From the NCBI GenBank assembly GCA_041390125.1, contig JAWKQN010000024.1, positions 1 through 54,999 of the forward strand: DNA of 54,999 nucleotides. The letters run 5' to 3'. The notes beneath the pieces were generated by a model. That model did not search any database and was not told the DNA's origin. It saw only the letters and a list, made by a program, of their open reading frames with translations. This DNA is from Gemmatimonadota bacterium (GTDB lineage: Bacteria; Gemmatimonadota; Gemmatimonadetes; Longimicrobiales; Gaopeijiaceae). Shown here piece after piece: positions 43,586 to 51,658 of the stretch. Each line of letters starts with the position of its first letter. The stretch's first letter is position 1. The position numbers and the translations under genes were made by a program.

Positions 43586-45000
43586 GCGTCCTCCCACGGG
43601 GGCCCGACGCGGGCACCGCGGGCGTCGAGGTGGAACTCGTGTGGGCGCAGATCGTGGGCGATCCCCCTGGCCTTGCGGATCCGGATGAGGCGCCGGGTGG
43701 GATCCGTGGGGGCGATGCCCAGCTCGAACAGCACGTCGACCATCGAGGGGAAGAGCACGCCCGCGGTCGGGCTGGAACCCGGGGCATCCCGCGGCGAGGT
43801 CTCCGCGGTCATGAAGGCCGTGACCCCGGAGGTGCCGAACCGCTGACCGAGCGCGTACAGGTAGTCGTGGAGCCGCTGCGCATCGCCGGCGGCGCGCTGC
43901 AGATCGGTGAGCGAATCGATGGCCACGCGCCGGATCCCTTCCCGCGCGATGGTCTCGAACAGGGTCGCCAGGAGCGTGTCGATGCGGAGCTCCACCGGCG
44001 AGACGTACTGGAAGTGGAGGCCGCGCCGGCGGAGGTCCTCCACGTCCAGGCCGGCGCGGGCGATCGTGCGTCGGACCTGCACGGGATGCTCCTGGAAGTG
44101 CAGGAACAGCCCCGGCTCGTCGGCCTGCACGCCGGCCGTGAGGAACCCCAGGGACAGCATGGTCTTCCCCGCGCCCGTCGCGCCGCTCACCAACGCGGTG
44201 CTGCCGCGCCAGAGCCCGTGATCCAGGAGCGCATCCAGGCCGGTGATCCCCGAGGCGAAGCGCTCGGCGTCGGGCAGGGCGTCGGGGCGGACGGGCGAGA
44301 CCAGACGGGGATAGACGTCGATCCCCGCCCGCGAGATCGCGAAGGCGTGGAAGCCTTCGGCGTAGGCGCTGCCGCGCAGCTTGAGGACGCGCAGGAAGCG
44401 CTCGTCCCGCTTGGCCGTGCTGCGCCGGGCCAGCTCCACGATCGCATCCGCGACGGCGAACTCCGGGAGCTCGGGGATGGCGCGCTCGTCGTATTCGCCC
44501 ACGAGGAAGGTCGTCGTGTCGTAGGCGGACACGATTCCGGCCAGCTCCGACACCAGGCGCCGGGCCACGGCCGGGCTGTCGATCAGGTCGTGGATGGCCT
44601 TGAACGAGTCGATGATGATGACGGCCGGCCCGATCTCCCGGATGGCGGCGCGCACCCGGTCCACGACCGCGCTCGGCCCGAACTCGGCGATCTCCGCGCC
44701 CAGATCCTCGTAGACGACGCGGTCGAGCAACCGTTGCGGATCGTAGTAGTCGAACCCCTGCAGGTAGGTGATGACCTTGGGCAGGGGCTCGGACAGGGTG
44801 GTGAGGTAGAGGAGCGGGCGGCCTTCCCGGGCGTTGTGGAAGACCAGTTGCTGGGCCAGCACGGTCTTGCCGGTCCCTGGATGCCCCATCAACACGTTGA
44901 TGGAGTTCCGCGGGAAGCCCCCTCCCAGGATGTCGTCCAGGTGGGGGATCCCGGTGCCCAGTCGCTGCTCCGACGGGAAGGCGGTTCGCTGCCCTGTCAC
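43582..45000 (-). CDS. KaiC-like double RecA-type ATPase
   Basis: This 472-aa protein has two RecA/KaiC domains. The first has Walker A GHPGTGKT (39-46), Walker B VIIIDSF and the segment TTLSEPL in place of the KaiC catalytic TFEESP. The second has GATGAGKT, HFQEHP and RRVAIDSLTDL. In each domain the second catalytic Glu is kept while the first is Ser or Gln. The phosphorylation-site Ser-Thr pair of cyanobacterial KaiC is not recognisable. Such KaiC-like proteins, without KaiA or KaiB, are found in many bacteria and are thought to act in stress or signalling. A GTG start at 45000 overlaps the receiver stop by 4 bases. Confidence 0.92.
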   Translation of the reverse strand: MTGQRTAFPSEQRLGTGIPHLDDILGGGFPRNSINVLMGHPGTGKTVLAQQLVFHNAREGRPLLYLTTLSEPLPKVITYLQGFDYYDPQRLLDRVVYEDLGAEIAEFGPSAVVDRVRAAIREIGPAVIIIDSFKAIHDLIDSPAVARRLVSELAGIVSAYDTTTFLVGEYDERAIPELPEFAVADAIVELARRSTAKRDERFLRVLKLRGSAYAEGFHAFAISRAGIDVYPRLVSPVRPDALPDAERFASGITGLDALLDHGLWRGSTALVSGATGAGKTMLSLGFLTAGVQADEPGLFLHFQEHPVQVRRTIARAGLDVEDLRRRGLHFQYVSPVELRIDTLLATLFETIAREGIRRVAIDSLTDLQRAAGDAQRLHDYLYALGQRFGTSGVTAFMTAETSPRDAPGSSPTAGVLFPSMVDVLFELGIAPTDPTRRLIRIRKARGIAHDLRPHEFHLDARGARVGPPWEDA

Positions 45001-45407
45001 GGGTGGGCCTCCTGCTCGAGGGTCAGCAGACGCGCGACGGTCGTGACCAGCGCATCCTCTTCCAGGGGCTTGTGCAGGAACGCGTCCGCTCCGGCCTCCT
45101 GCGCGCGTTCGGATACCGCCAGGATGCTGAAGACCAGCACCTTGGTCTCCGGACGCGCCGCCTTCACCCGACGGCACAGGTGCAACCCGTCCAGGCGCGG
45201 GACCAGCACTTCGGTGATGAGGATGTCCGGCTGCAGCCGCTCCAGGAGGGCTTCCGCCTGCTCCCCGTCCTCCGCGAGCTGCACGTCGAAGCCGGCGCGC
45301 TCGAGGAAGAACGCCTCCAGCTCCCGCACGTGCGGGTCACGCTCGACGACCAGGATGATCGCCCCGGGGCGGCGCTCTGCCGAGGCGTCTGGACCGGGAC
45401 CCTGCAT
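44997..45407 (-). CDS. Single-domain response regulator with Glu at the phospho-acceptor site
   Basis: The 136-aa receiver has the acidic pocket (E22 and D24 in VVERDP), Ser94 (LVFS) in the Thr/Ser position and Lys113 (HKPL). At the phospho-acceptor position in DILITEVLVPRLDG the residue is Glu66 (codon GAA) instead of Asp. Glu there often mimics the phosphorylated state or removes phospho-control. The ATG at 45407 follows AAAGGTG by 6 bases and is preferred to a GTG at 45416. It is the first gene of the operon with the KaiC-like ATPase and the GAF kinase. The 167 bases to the right contain the divergent promoters of this operon and the ligase gene. Confidence 0.9.
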   Translation of the reverse strand: MQGPGPDASAERRPGAIILVVERDPHVRELEAFFLERAGFDVQLAEDGEQAEALLERLQPDILITEVLVPRLDGLHLCRRVKAARPETKVLVFSILAVSERAQEAGADAFLHKPLEEDALVTTVARLLTLEQEAHP

Positions 45408-45574
45408 GATCAACACCTTTCGACGATCGTTCGCGGGGGCCGGGAAGAATATGCAGCGCGTTCATGTCCCGAAAGACAGCGGACACGCACGCCCGCGGAG
45501 GTCCGGGGTATTTGTCCGGGAGGCCCCGGATCGGTAGCGTGCATGATCCCTGCTCCCGCCTCCGACCGGTCTCC

Positions 45575-46662
45575 ATGGGCATCCAGCCAGGCTTCGCGCT
45601 CGACCCGCCCATCGCCCCGATGTTGGCGAAGCTGTCGGACGCGGTCCCCGAGGGCGGGTTCCTGTACGAGCCCAAGTGGGATGGGTTCCGGGCCCTGGTG
45701 TTCCGGGGAGCGGGCGACGCGCTCCACCTCCAGAGCCGCGACCAGAAGCCGCTCGACCGCTACTTCCCGGAGCTGCACGCGGCCCTGCTGGAGCGGCTTC
45801 CGCCCGGCTGCGTGCTCGACGGGGAGATCGTCATCGCGCGGGGGGACCGCCTGGACTTCGAAGCGCTCCAGATGCGGCTGCACCCGGCAGCCTCGCGGGT
45901 CGAGAAGCTGGCCGGCGAGACCCCGTCCTCGTTCGTGGCGTTCGACGTGTTGGCGGTGGACGGCGCGTCGCTGCTCGAACGGCCGCAAGAGGAGCGCCGC
46001 GCCGTCCTGGAGACGCTGCTGGCGGACGCCCGCCCTCCGCTGCACCTGACGCCGGTCACGCGCGACCGGGCCGAGGCTCAGCGCTGGCTGGAGGCCAGTT
46101 CGAGGGGGCGGGGCTGGACGGCGTGATCGCCAAGCCCGCGGCCGATCCCTACCAGCCCGGCGCCCGCTCGATGATCAAGATCAAGCACGTGCGCACGGCC
46201 GACTGTGTGGTGGCCGGGTTCCGCTGGTACAAGACCGGCACCGAGGCCGTGGGATCGCTGCTGCTCGGTCTCTACGACGGGGAAGGGCGGCTGCAGCACG
46301 TGGGGGTGACATCCTCGTTCAAGATGACGGTGCGCCGCGCGCTCGTGGGGGAGCTGGCTCCGCTGCGCGAGGACGCGCTCGTCGACCACCCGTGGCGGGA
46401 GTGGGCCAGCGCCGATCACCGGATGCCCGGCGGTCAGAGCCGGTGGAGCGCAGGCAAGGACCTGTCGTGGGAGCCGCTCCGCATCGAGCGGGTGTGCGAG
46501 GTCAAGTACGATCACATGCAGGGCACCCGCTTCCGCCACGCAGCCATCTTCCAGCGCTGGCGCCCGGACAAGCCTCCGGAGGCGTGTGGATTCGACCAGC
46601 TCGACGTCACGCCGTCCTACGAGCTCTCGAGGATCTTCTCGTCGGGGTCCAGCGGTTCCTGA
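45575..46662 (+). pseudogene. ATP-dependent DNA ligase (LigC/LigD ligase type), frameshifted
   Basis: Read from the ATG at 45575, the adenylation domain is intact: the catalytic Lys34 is in YEPKWDGFRA and FVAFDVLAVDG is motif III. The frame ends early at 46126. The correct continuation lies in another frame from about 46096: FEGAGLDGVIAK (motif IV), KIKHVRTADCVVAGF (motif V) and an OB-fold to 46662. Inserting one base into the CC at 46095-46096 restores WLEAQFEGAGLDGVIAK and a full-length protein of 362 residues, the usual length of single-domain bacterial ATP ligases. It is therefore either a recent pseudogene, a sequencing error or programmed frameshifting. The last 46 bases overlap the end of the convergent polymerase gene. 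Confidence 0.9.
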
Positions 46663-47897
46663 GCGGGCCGTAGCCCGTCCGGCACGTGCTGCAGGTTGAC
46701 CCGGATGCGCGTCCACGTGGAGTAGCGGCCCCGCATGGCGTCGATCAACACGTCCGCGGGCTGCAGGTGCGGCACGACCTCCGGATGACGGGCCTTCCAG
46801 CGCTCGAATCCCTCCAGCGCGTCCTCCTTGCGGCGCGCGCGTCCGATCTCGATCAGGGGATGTCGGGAGGCGCGGCGCGCTTTCGACGGCTGCACCCGCC
46901 GCGGCTCTCCGCTGCGCTTGCGGTAGTGGGGAGGCCAGGGCGCGTCGCCCAGCCCCTCCCGCTCGTGGCGGTCGGACAGCTCCAGGAGCGCGTCGAGGTT
47001 GTCGGCTTGTGCGTCGATCTGCGCGTGGCGGTCCCCCACCTGCGTGAAGCGCGCGGGCATCGTGGCCAGCGTGAAGTCCGCCGGATCGCACGTCTCCAGC
47101 TCCTCCCAGGTGACCGGCGCCGACACCCGCGCGTCCGGCCGTGGCCGTACCGAGTAGGCGGCGGCGACCGTGCGATCCTTGGCGTTCTGGTTGTAGTCGA
47201 CGAAGACGCCCTGGCGCTCCTCCTTCCACCAGGCGCTGGTAGCCAGCGTCGGTGCCCTGCGCTCCACGTCGCGCGCGAGCGCCAGCGCAGCGCGGCGCAC
47301 CTGGTCGAAGCTCCAGCGGCGCGCGATGCGGACGTTGATGTGGACGCCGCGCGAGCCGGAGGTCTTGGGCCAGCCCGTCAGGCCCAGGTCCGCGAGCGCC
47401 TCCCGCGTGATCTGCGCCACCTGTCGCACCTGCGCCCACTCCACGCCGCGCACGGGATCGAGGTCGACGCGCAGCTCGTCGGGATGCTCCAGGTCCTCCG
47501 CGCGCACCGGATGGGGGTGGAGCTCCAGGCAGGCCAGGTTGGCCATCCAGGCCAGGGTGGCCGCGTGGCGGGGCACCACCTCGTCCGCGCTCCGGCCAGA
47601 CGGGAAGCGCAGGGAGACCACCTCCACCCAGTCCGGGCGCGCCTTGGGCGCCCGCTTCTGGTAGAAGTGGTCCGCGTCGATGCCGTTGGGATAGCGGACC
47701 AGCATGTTCGGGCGGCCACCCGCGGCGCGCAACGCGCCGTCCGCCACGGCCAGGTAGTACCGGACCAGGTCCAGCTTGGTGTGGCCGGCCTGGGGGAAGA
47801 GCACCTTGTCCGGGTTCGTGATCACGACGTCGTGACCGTCCACATGGAGGTGTTCCGACCCCTCCGCTGCTCGCTTCTCCGTCTTGCGCTGCGCCAT
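46617..47897 (-). CDS. LigD-type polymerase (PolDom/prim-pol)
   Basis: This 426-aa protein is the polymerase domain of bacterial NHEJ (archaeo-eukaryotic primase superfamily): the start segment ITNPDKVLFPQAGHTKLDLVRYY, the metal pair D145/D147 in RVDLDP, the TSGSRGVHIN loop with its His, and NQNAKDRTVAAAYSVRP, all present. It adds nucleotides or RNA to broken ends. The LigD polymerase domain is about 300 residues, and here about 110 C-terminal residues are extra, basic, and of no recognised fold. The ligase is in a separate convergent gene, and no Ku gene is seen in the window. The ATG at 47897 lies 17 bases after the stop of the Hva1-TUDOR gene, so the two are probably co-transcribed. Confidence 0.92.
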   Translation of the reverse strand: MAQRKTEKRAAEGSEHLHVDGHDVVITNPDKVLFPQAGHTKLDLVRYYLAVADGALRAAGGRPNMLVRYPNGIDADHFYQKRAPKARPDWVEVVSLRFPSGRSADEVVPRHAATLAWMANLACLELHPHPVRAEDLEHPDELRVDLDPVRGVEWAQVRQVAQITREALADLGLTGWPKTSGSRGVHINVRIARRWSFDQVRRAALALARDVERRAPTLATSAWWKEERQGVFVDYNQNAKDRTVAAAYSVRPRPDARVSAPVTWEELETCDPADFTLATMPARFTQVGDRHAQIDAQADNLDALLELSDRHEREGLGDAPWPPHYRKRSGEPRRVQPSKARRASRHPLIEIGRARRKEDALEGFERWKARHPEVVPHLQPADVLIDAMRGRYSTWTRIRVNLQHVPDGLRPAQEPLDPDEKILESS

Positions 47898-47914
47898 TCC
47901 CGACGTGACCCGCC

Positions 47915-48136
47915 TCAGACGGGCTCCACCTCGCTGGCGAGCTTCAGGACGTTGTGGGAGCCCTCTTCGTCGTTGACGATGTAGAGGGCCGGGTCCTCCT
48001 CGCTGCCGTGGCGGGTGATCTCGCTCCCGCCGAGGGTCCGGTGCACCGTCCTCGTGAACACCGACTGGACGCGTCCATGCCCGTATCCCGTCCCCCATTT
48101 CCAGCGGACGGCGTCCCCTTCCGAGATCGAGCTCAT
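47915..48136 (-). CDS. Hva1-TUDOR (DUF2945) protein
   Basis: This 73-aa all-beta protein matches the DUF2945/Hva1_TUDOR pattern: GDAVRWKWGTGYGHGRV, VHRTLGGSEITRHGSEEDPALYI and VLKLASEVEPV, seen as adjacent pieces. Proteins of this small family often sit near NHEJ and DNA-repair genes and may bind nucleic acid; the biochemical role is not settled. It starts the transcript that continues into the LigD-type polymerase. Confidence 0.92.
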   Translation of the reverse strand: MSSISEGDAVRWKWGTGYGHGRVQSVFTRTVHRTLGGSEITRHGSEEDPALYIVNDEEGSHNVLKLASEVEPV

Positions 48137-48206
48137 GTGGCCTCCGGCTCCGGGTTCGAGGGGGACCTGCCGTCCTACCCCCGTTCCCCGCGGAGGATCG
48201 GCGCTG

Positions 48207-49115
48207 CTACTTCACCTTCACGTGTCCGTGCATCACCACCATGAAGGTGCAGAAGTCGGTGTAGCCGCCCCGGTCTGCCGTGCGCGGATCCGTGATCAGG
48301 TGCCCGCTGTTGTCCCGATCGGTGGCGGGCGTCCCTCCGGGCTTGTGGGTCCAGTAGCCGTTGCGGCCCTTGCGATACCAGTGGAAGTCCCAGCCCGGGC
48401 CCACGACGAGCGCCACCAGGTGGCCCTCCTTGGGGCAGCGGTTGTTCGCCTTTGCGGCGAGGAGCAAGGCGTCCGCGATCGCGCCCGCCCGCACTTCGGC
48501 ACAGGTGATGGCCCCATACATCGCGCCGGCGGCCAATCCCGGCTGCGCGTAGGTGTCGCTGCGGTAGTTGGTGCCGTAGTTGTAGCAGTTGTTGCTCCAC
48601 TGCACGGTACCCGCGTCGTTCCACCAGGCCGGCTCCCACAGCGGCGCGCATCGGCACACCTGCCGGAGGGGCCAGCGGATGCGGCCGAAGTCGAAGTTGG
48701 AGAGCACCCAGCGGAAGCGCTCGCTCTCCTCCGCGGCGCGGTCACTGAACTCCGGACCGAAGCCGGTCAGCCGTAGCGGCCCGGTCGGGCTGAGGATCTG
48801 ATCCTCGAGCCCGGGATCCCGGACCGGACGCGCGTCCTCTTCCGTGTAGAGCCATCCGGCGGCCACGCGTGCGCGCGCCGGTAGGCCGGAGGGACGCCTC
48901 CGCCCTGGCTCGCGCACGTGCTCGATGAGCAGGCCCCGATAGCCGAGCGTGGAAGGAGGCAGGCGCGGTGGGCGGGCGCTCCCCCGAGTCCCTGCGTCGC
49001 GTCCCGCGCGCGGCGCGGCCAGCCTCTCCAGAAGATCCCGTTCCTCGTCTCCGGCCAGGGTCACGACGGGATTGGGTCGACCGCTGAAGATGTCCACCGT
49101 GATGCGCAACGCCAT
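48207..49115 (-). CDS. Unknown 302-aa protein with possible papain-like Cys/His site
   Basis: The protein begins with a conserved-looking strand motif (DIFSGRPNP) known to me only from uncharacterised proteins. The C-terminal half has a Cys in NNCYNYGTN (C177), a His in DFHWYRK (H245), another in WTHKPG (H257), a conserved NSGHLITDP strand and a Cys near the end (DFCTF). The order Cys, His, Asn/Asp resembles a papain-like (NlpC/P60 or CHAP type) site, but no cell-wall-binding domain is present and the assignment is inference. No signal peptide is visible. The ATG at 49115 follows GGAGG. The gene stands 70 bases upstream of the Hva1-TUDOR gene on the same strand. Confidence 0.7.
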   Translation of the reverse strand: MALRITVDIFSGRPNPVVTLAGDEERDLLERLAAPRAGRDAGTRGSARPPRLPPSTLGYRGLLIEHVREPGRRRPSGLPARARVAAGWLYTEEDARPVRDPGLEDQILSPTGPLRLTGFGPEFSDRAAEESERFRWVLSNFDFGRIRWPLRQVCRCAPLWEPAWWNDAGTVQWSNNCYNYGTNYRSDTYAQPGLAAGAMYGAITCAEVRAGAIADALLLAAKANNRCPKEGHLVALVVGPGWDFHWYRKGRNGYWTHKPGGTPATDRDNSGHLITDPRTADRGGYTDFCTFMVVMHGHVKVK

Positions 49116-49453
49116 GAGGCCTCCGGGGCGTGCTCCGGACCCGGCGCTTCCGCGTCCGCGGAAGGCGGCGTCCGATGCGTCCGCACGGAAGCTGAAGCGG
49201 AAATCGACCGAGCGGGCGGACAACCGCCGGCCTCCGGAGATGCGCCGGTGATTGTTTCGGTGCCGCGCGCGTTGCACGGGCCCGGCTGCACGAGCCGGGC
49301 TCTGCACCGTGGATCCTGACGTAGAGGGCGGTATGACGCGGTCCTATGGACCGGGGGCGGGCGCCCACCGTGCGCGCGCCGCGCGCATCGGGTGGCGCGG
49401 TGCATGCACCACAAGACCGCTCTGTCGTGTGTTTTCTGAACGGAGGAGGATCG
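49116..49453. other. Intergenic region upstream of the envelope cassette
   Basis: This 338-base region between divergent genes is rich in inverted repeats: a 7-bp hairpin (49147-49153 with 49158-49164), an 8-bp hairpin (49280-49287 with 49293-49300), a 6-bp hairpin (49339-49344 with 49348-49353) and a 12-bp palindrome (49399-49410). It should hold the promoters of both divergent transcripts. No confident -35/-10 boxes were seen, and no ORF in it looks coding. Confidence 0.55.
49399..49410. promoter_or_regulatory. Perfect 12-bp palindrome, candidate operator
   Basis: GGTGCATGCACC lies 43 bases before the first gene of the envelope cassette. Size and position suit a dimeric repressor site, but there is no other support. 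Confidence 0.3.
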
Positions 49454-50089
49454 ATGGCGGAGCGGATCAGCAGCCCGACCGCCGGCGGTTCGATGGGCCC
49501 GGACGCGACAGCGACGGGCGGGCATTCCCCCGGTGCCGACGAACCTGCCAAGGGCAATCAAGCGCGCCCCGAGGGCGCGAACGACGATACGACGATGCAT
49601 TCCCAGGGGCGCCGTGCCGCACGCGAGGTGCGGGAGCGCGCAGGTGCCGGGATCGACCGGGGCATGGATGCGACCGCGACCCGGATCGAGGCCGTCGTGG
49701 CCGCGATGCACTCGGCCGCGGATCGGCTGGAGGACGAGGGCGAGCGCTGGTTCGCCCGTTATGCGCGGCGCGCCGCAGGACAGGTGGAGCGGGTGCGCGG
49801 ATACCTGGAAGAGGAGGACGCCAGCACGCTGCTGTCGGACCTCGAGAACGCTGCGCGGGAGAATCCGGGCACGTTCCTGGGCACCACGTTCGCTTCGGGT
49901 GTCGCGGTGGGGCGCTTCCTGCGCTCCTCCGAGCCGCGTCACGACGGGGCGGAGCGCCGCACCCACGCGTCGCCGGCACCGCGGCCCGCAGCGGCGGTGA
50001 CGCCCGCCACGGAGCCTGGCACGCCGCCGCTCCCGGGTGGGTCACCGTCCACGTTCGACACTCCGACGCACCAGCGCGGGAGGCTCTGA
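49454..50089 (+). CDS. Helical envelope-stress-type protein (211 aa)
   Basis: The 211-aa protein has a polar N-terminal third, a central amphipathic helical region (REVRERAGAGIDRGMDATATRIEAVVAAMHS and following), one short hydrophobic segment (GTFLGTTFASGVAVGRFL) that may insert in the membrane, and a Pro/Ala tail. The pattern is that of the DUF883/YqjD-like proteins which sit beside holin-X and DUF3618 genes. The family is not recognised with certainty. GGAGGAGG before the ATG at 49454 is a strong ribosome-binding site. The stop overlaps the next start by one base (TGATG). Confidence 0.75.
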   Translation: MAERISSPTAGGSMGPDATATGGHSPGADEPAKGNQARPEGANDDTTMHSQGRRAAREVRERAGAGIDRGMDATATRIEAVVAAMHSAADRLEDEGERWFARYARRAAGQVERVRGYLEEEDASTLLSDLENAARENPGTFLGTTFASGVAVGRFLRSSEPRHDGAERRTHASPAPRPAAAVTPATEPGTPPLPGGSPSTFDTPTHQRGRL

Positions 50090-50598
50090 TGGCGAATCCG
50101 ACGATGACCGCACGCGGGACGACGGAGGTTCCTCCCTCGCCCCGAACGACGCCCGACGCCCGGGCGACGCGACCGGTGCCCGACGATCGCTCGATCGGGG
50201 ACCTCATCAAGGAACTGGGCGGGGAGAGCTCCCGCCTGGTCCGCGAGGAGGTGCGGCTGGCCAAGGCGGAGATGCGCGAGAAGGTGGACGTCTACGAGCG
50301 CAACCTGACCAAGCTCGTGGTCGGTGGCGTGCTGCTCCTCGGGGCGCTGTTCGTCCTGCTGGTGGCGATCAACCGGGCGCTCACGGCCCTCCTGGGGCAG
50401 TGGGTGGCGGTGGACGTGGCCATCTGGTTGGCACCGTTGATCCTGGCCGCGCTGTTCGCGCTGGTGGGAGCGGGCATGGTGTCCGGTGCGCGCCGCACCA
50501 TGAAGCGCGAGGGGATCACGCCGAAACGAACTGTGGAGACGCTCCGTGAGGAGCGGGATTGGGCCCAACAGCAGGCCCGGGAGGTGCGAAATGGCTGA
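50089..50598 (+). CDS. Putative holin-X (phage-holin-superfamily III) membrane protein
   Basis: This 169-aa protein has an amphipathic helix with many charged residues (LIKELGGESSRLVREEVRLAKAEM) followed by two adjacent TM helices (VVGGVLLLGALFVLLVAI and IWLAPLILAALFALVGAGM) and a charged tail. This matches the Holin-X/DUF1469 group, which in chromosomes is a household membrane gene and not evidence for phage. Its ATG overlaps the previous stop, and its own stop overlaps the next start by 8 bases, so it belongs to a translationally coupled three-gene unit. Confidence 0.85.
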   Translation: MANPTMTARGTTEVPPSPRTTPDARATRPVPDDRSIGDLIKELGGESSRLVREEVRLAKAEMREKVDVYERNLTKLVVGGVLLLGALFVLLVAINRALTALLGQWVAVDVAIWLAPLILAALFALVGAGMVSGARRTMKREGITPKRTVETLREERDWAQQQAREVRNG

Positions 50599-51649
50599 CG
50601 GCTACGACGACCGCAGCGCGGACCAGATCCGACGCGACATCGAAGGCACGCGCGCCGACATGCACGAGACGGTGGAGGCGCTGGAGCGCAAGCTCAGCGT
50701 CGGTCAGCTCGTGGACGAGGTGTGGGGGCGCATGGGGGGAGGCCGTTCGGCGGTCGCCGCCGCCGGCGCCACCGTACGCGATCACCCCGTGCCGCTCGCG
50801 TTGATGGGGCTGGGGATCGCCTGGCTCACCGTCGAACGCCTCACGGGCGGGAACAGCGGCAACCACCACGCCGTAGGCCCCGGCACCTGGGAGCGTGCGG
50901 AAGGACGGGTGGGTCCCTACCGCGGAGACGCCGTCTCGCACGACCACGACGACAATGATCCGTCGGCGCTGGAGCGCGCCAAGGACAAGGCGGGTGCCGC
51001 GCTGGATTCCGCGCGCTCGGCGTGGGAAGAGACGCGCGCCCGCACCCACTCCGCGGCGGACAAGGCGCGGGAGCGATCCGACTCCGCGCTCGAGGGCGCT
51101 CGCGACCGGGCGGGTTCGGTGGCGGACGCCGCCCGCGGGGGCGCCGCCCACGTGAAGGCCGGGATCCACTCCGCGGCCGGAGCGGTGGACACGGCCCGCG
51201 AGCGTGCAGGCGCCGGCTGGAGCCGGGCGCGCAGCGGTGCCCGGCGGTGGAATCGCGGTCTGAGGAACGCGATGGACGAACAACCCCTCGCCATGGGCGC
51301 GGTCGCCTTCGGCCTGGGGCTCGCGAGCGGTCTGTCCGTGCCCACCACGGAGTGGGAGGACCGCACGATGGGGCCGGCCGCCGACGCGGTGAAGGACGAG
51401 GCCAAGGTCGCGGCGCGCGAAACGGTGGTGGGTGTCAAGCACGCCGCCGAGGATGCGACCGCGGCGGCCCGGGCGGAGGCCGATCGGCAGCGGCTCGGAG
51501 AGCAGATCAAGGATTCGGCGCGCGAGGTGGCCGAAGAGGCCAAGGCGGCGGCCCAGGAGCGGCTGCACGACGAGGGCGTCGACCGCGAGGGCCTCAAAGC
51601 ACGCGCGCAGGATGCGGCCGAACGCGCCAAGCACGCGTCGCGGGACTGA
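50591..51649 (+). CDS. DUF3618 domain protein with long alanine-rich helix
   Basis: The 352-aa protein begins with the DUF3618 signature (SADQIRRDIEGTRADMHETVEALERKL, seen in overlapping pieces) and a short hydrophobic segment near 70-85. The middle 120-230 is a very long Ala/Arg/Glu-rich helix of degenerate 11-residue units (repeated KARE, ARDRAG, AADKARER types), similar to LEA-like or apolipoprotein-like repeats. A second membrane-like segment lies at about 235-255, with another helical stretch at the end. This supports a membrane-associated amphipathic protein of stress tolerance type. It is the last gene of the coupled trio and is followed by a strong hairpin. Confidence 0.85.
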   Translation: MADGYDDRSADQIRRDIEGTRADMHETVEALERKLSVGQLVDEVWGRMGGGRSAVAAAGATVRDHPVPLALMGLGIAWLTVERLTGGNSGNHHAVGPGTWERAEGRVGPYRGDAVSHDHDDNDPSALERAKDKAGAALDSARSAWEETRARTHSAADKARERSDSALEGARDRAGSVADAARGGAAHVKAGIHSAAGAVDTARERAGAGWSRARSGARRWNRGLRNAMDEQPLAMGAVAFGLGLASGLSVPTTEWEDRTMGPAADAVKDEAKVAARETVVGVKHAAEDATAAARAEADRQRLGEQIKDSAREVAEEAKAAAQERLHDEGVDREGLKARAQDAAERAKHASRD

Positions 51650-51658
51650 CGGCCCTGC

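Noticed and set aside
45575..46126. A short functional adenylation-domain-only ligase
   Set aside because: The remaining ligase motifs follow in a shifted frame and join perfectly with one added base, so truncation is a frameshift and not a designed short protein.
46078..47439. A 453-codon leftward frame over the ligase end and the polymerase
   Set aside because: It is a shadow of the polymerase gene, which is in another frame on the same strand.
50089..50598. Holin-like gene as a sign of prophage
   Set aside because: No other phage gene is nearby, and holin-X is a common chromosomal companion of DUF3618 genes.
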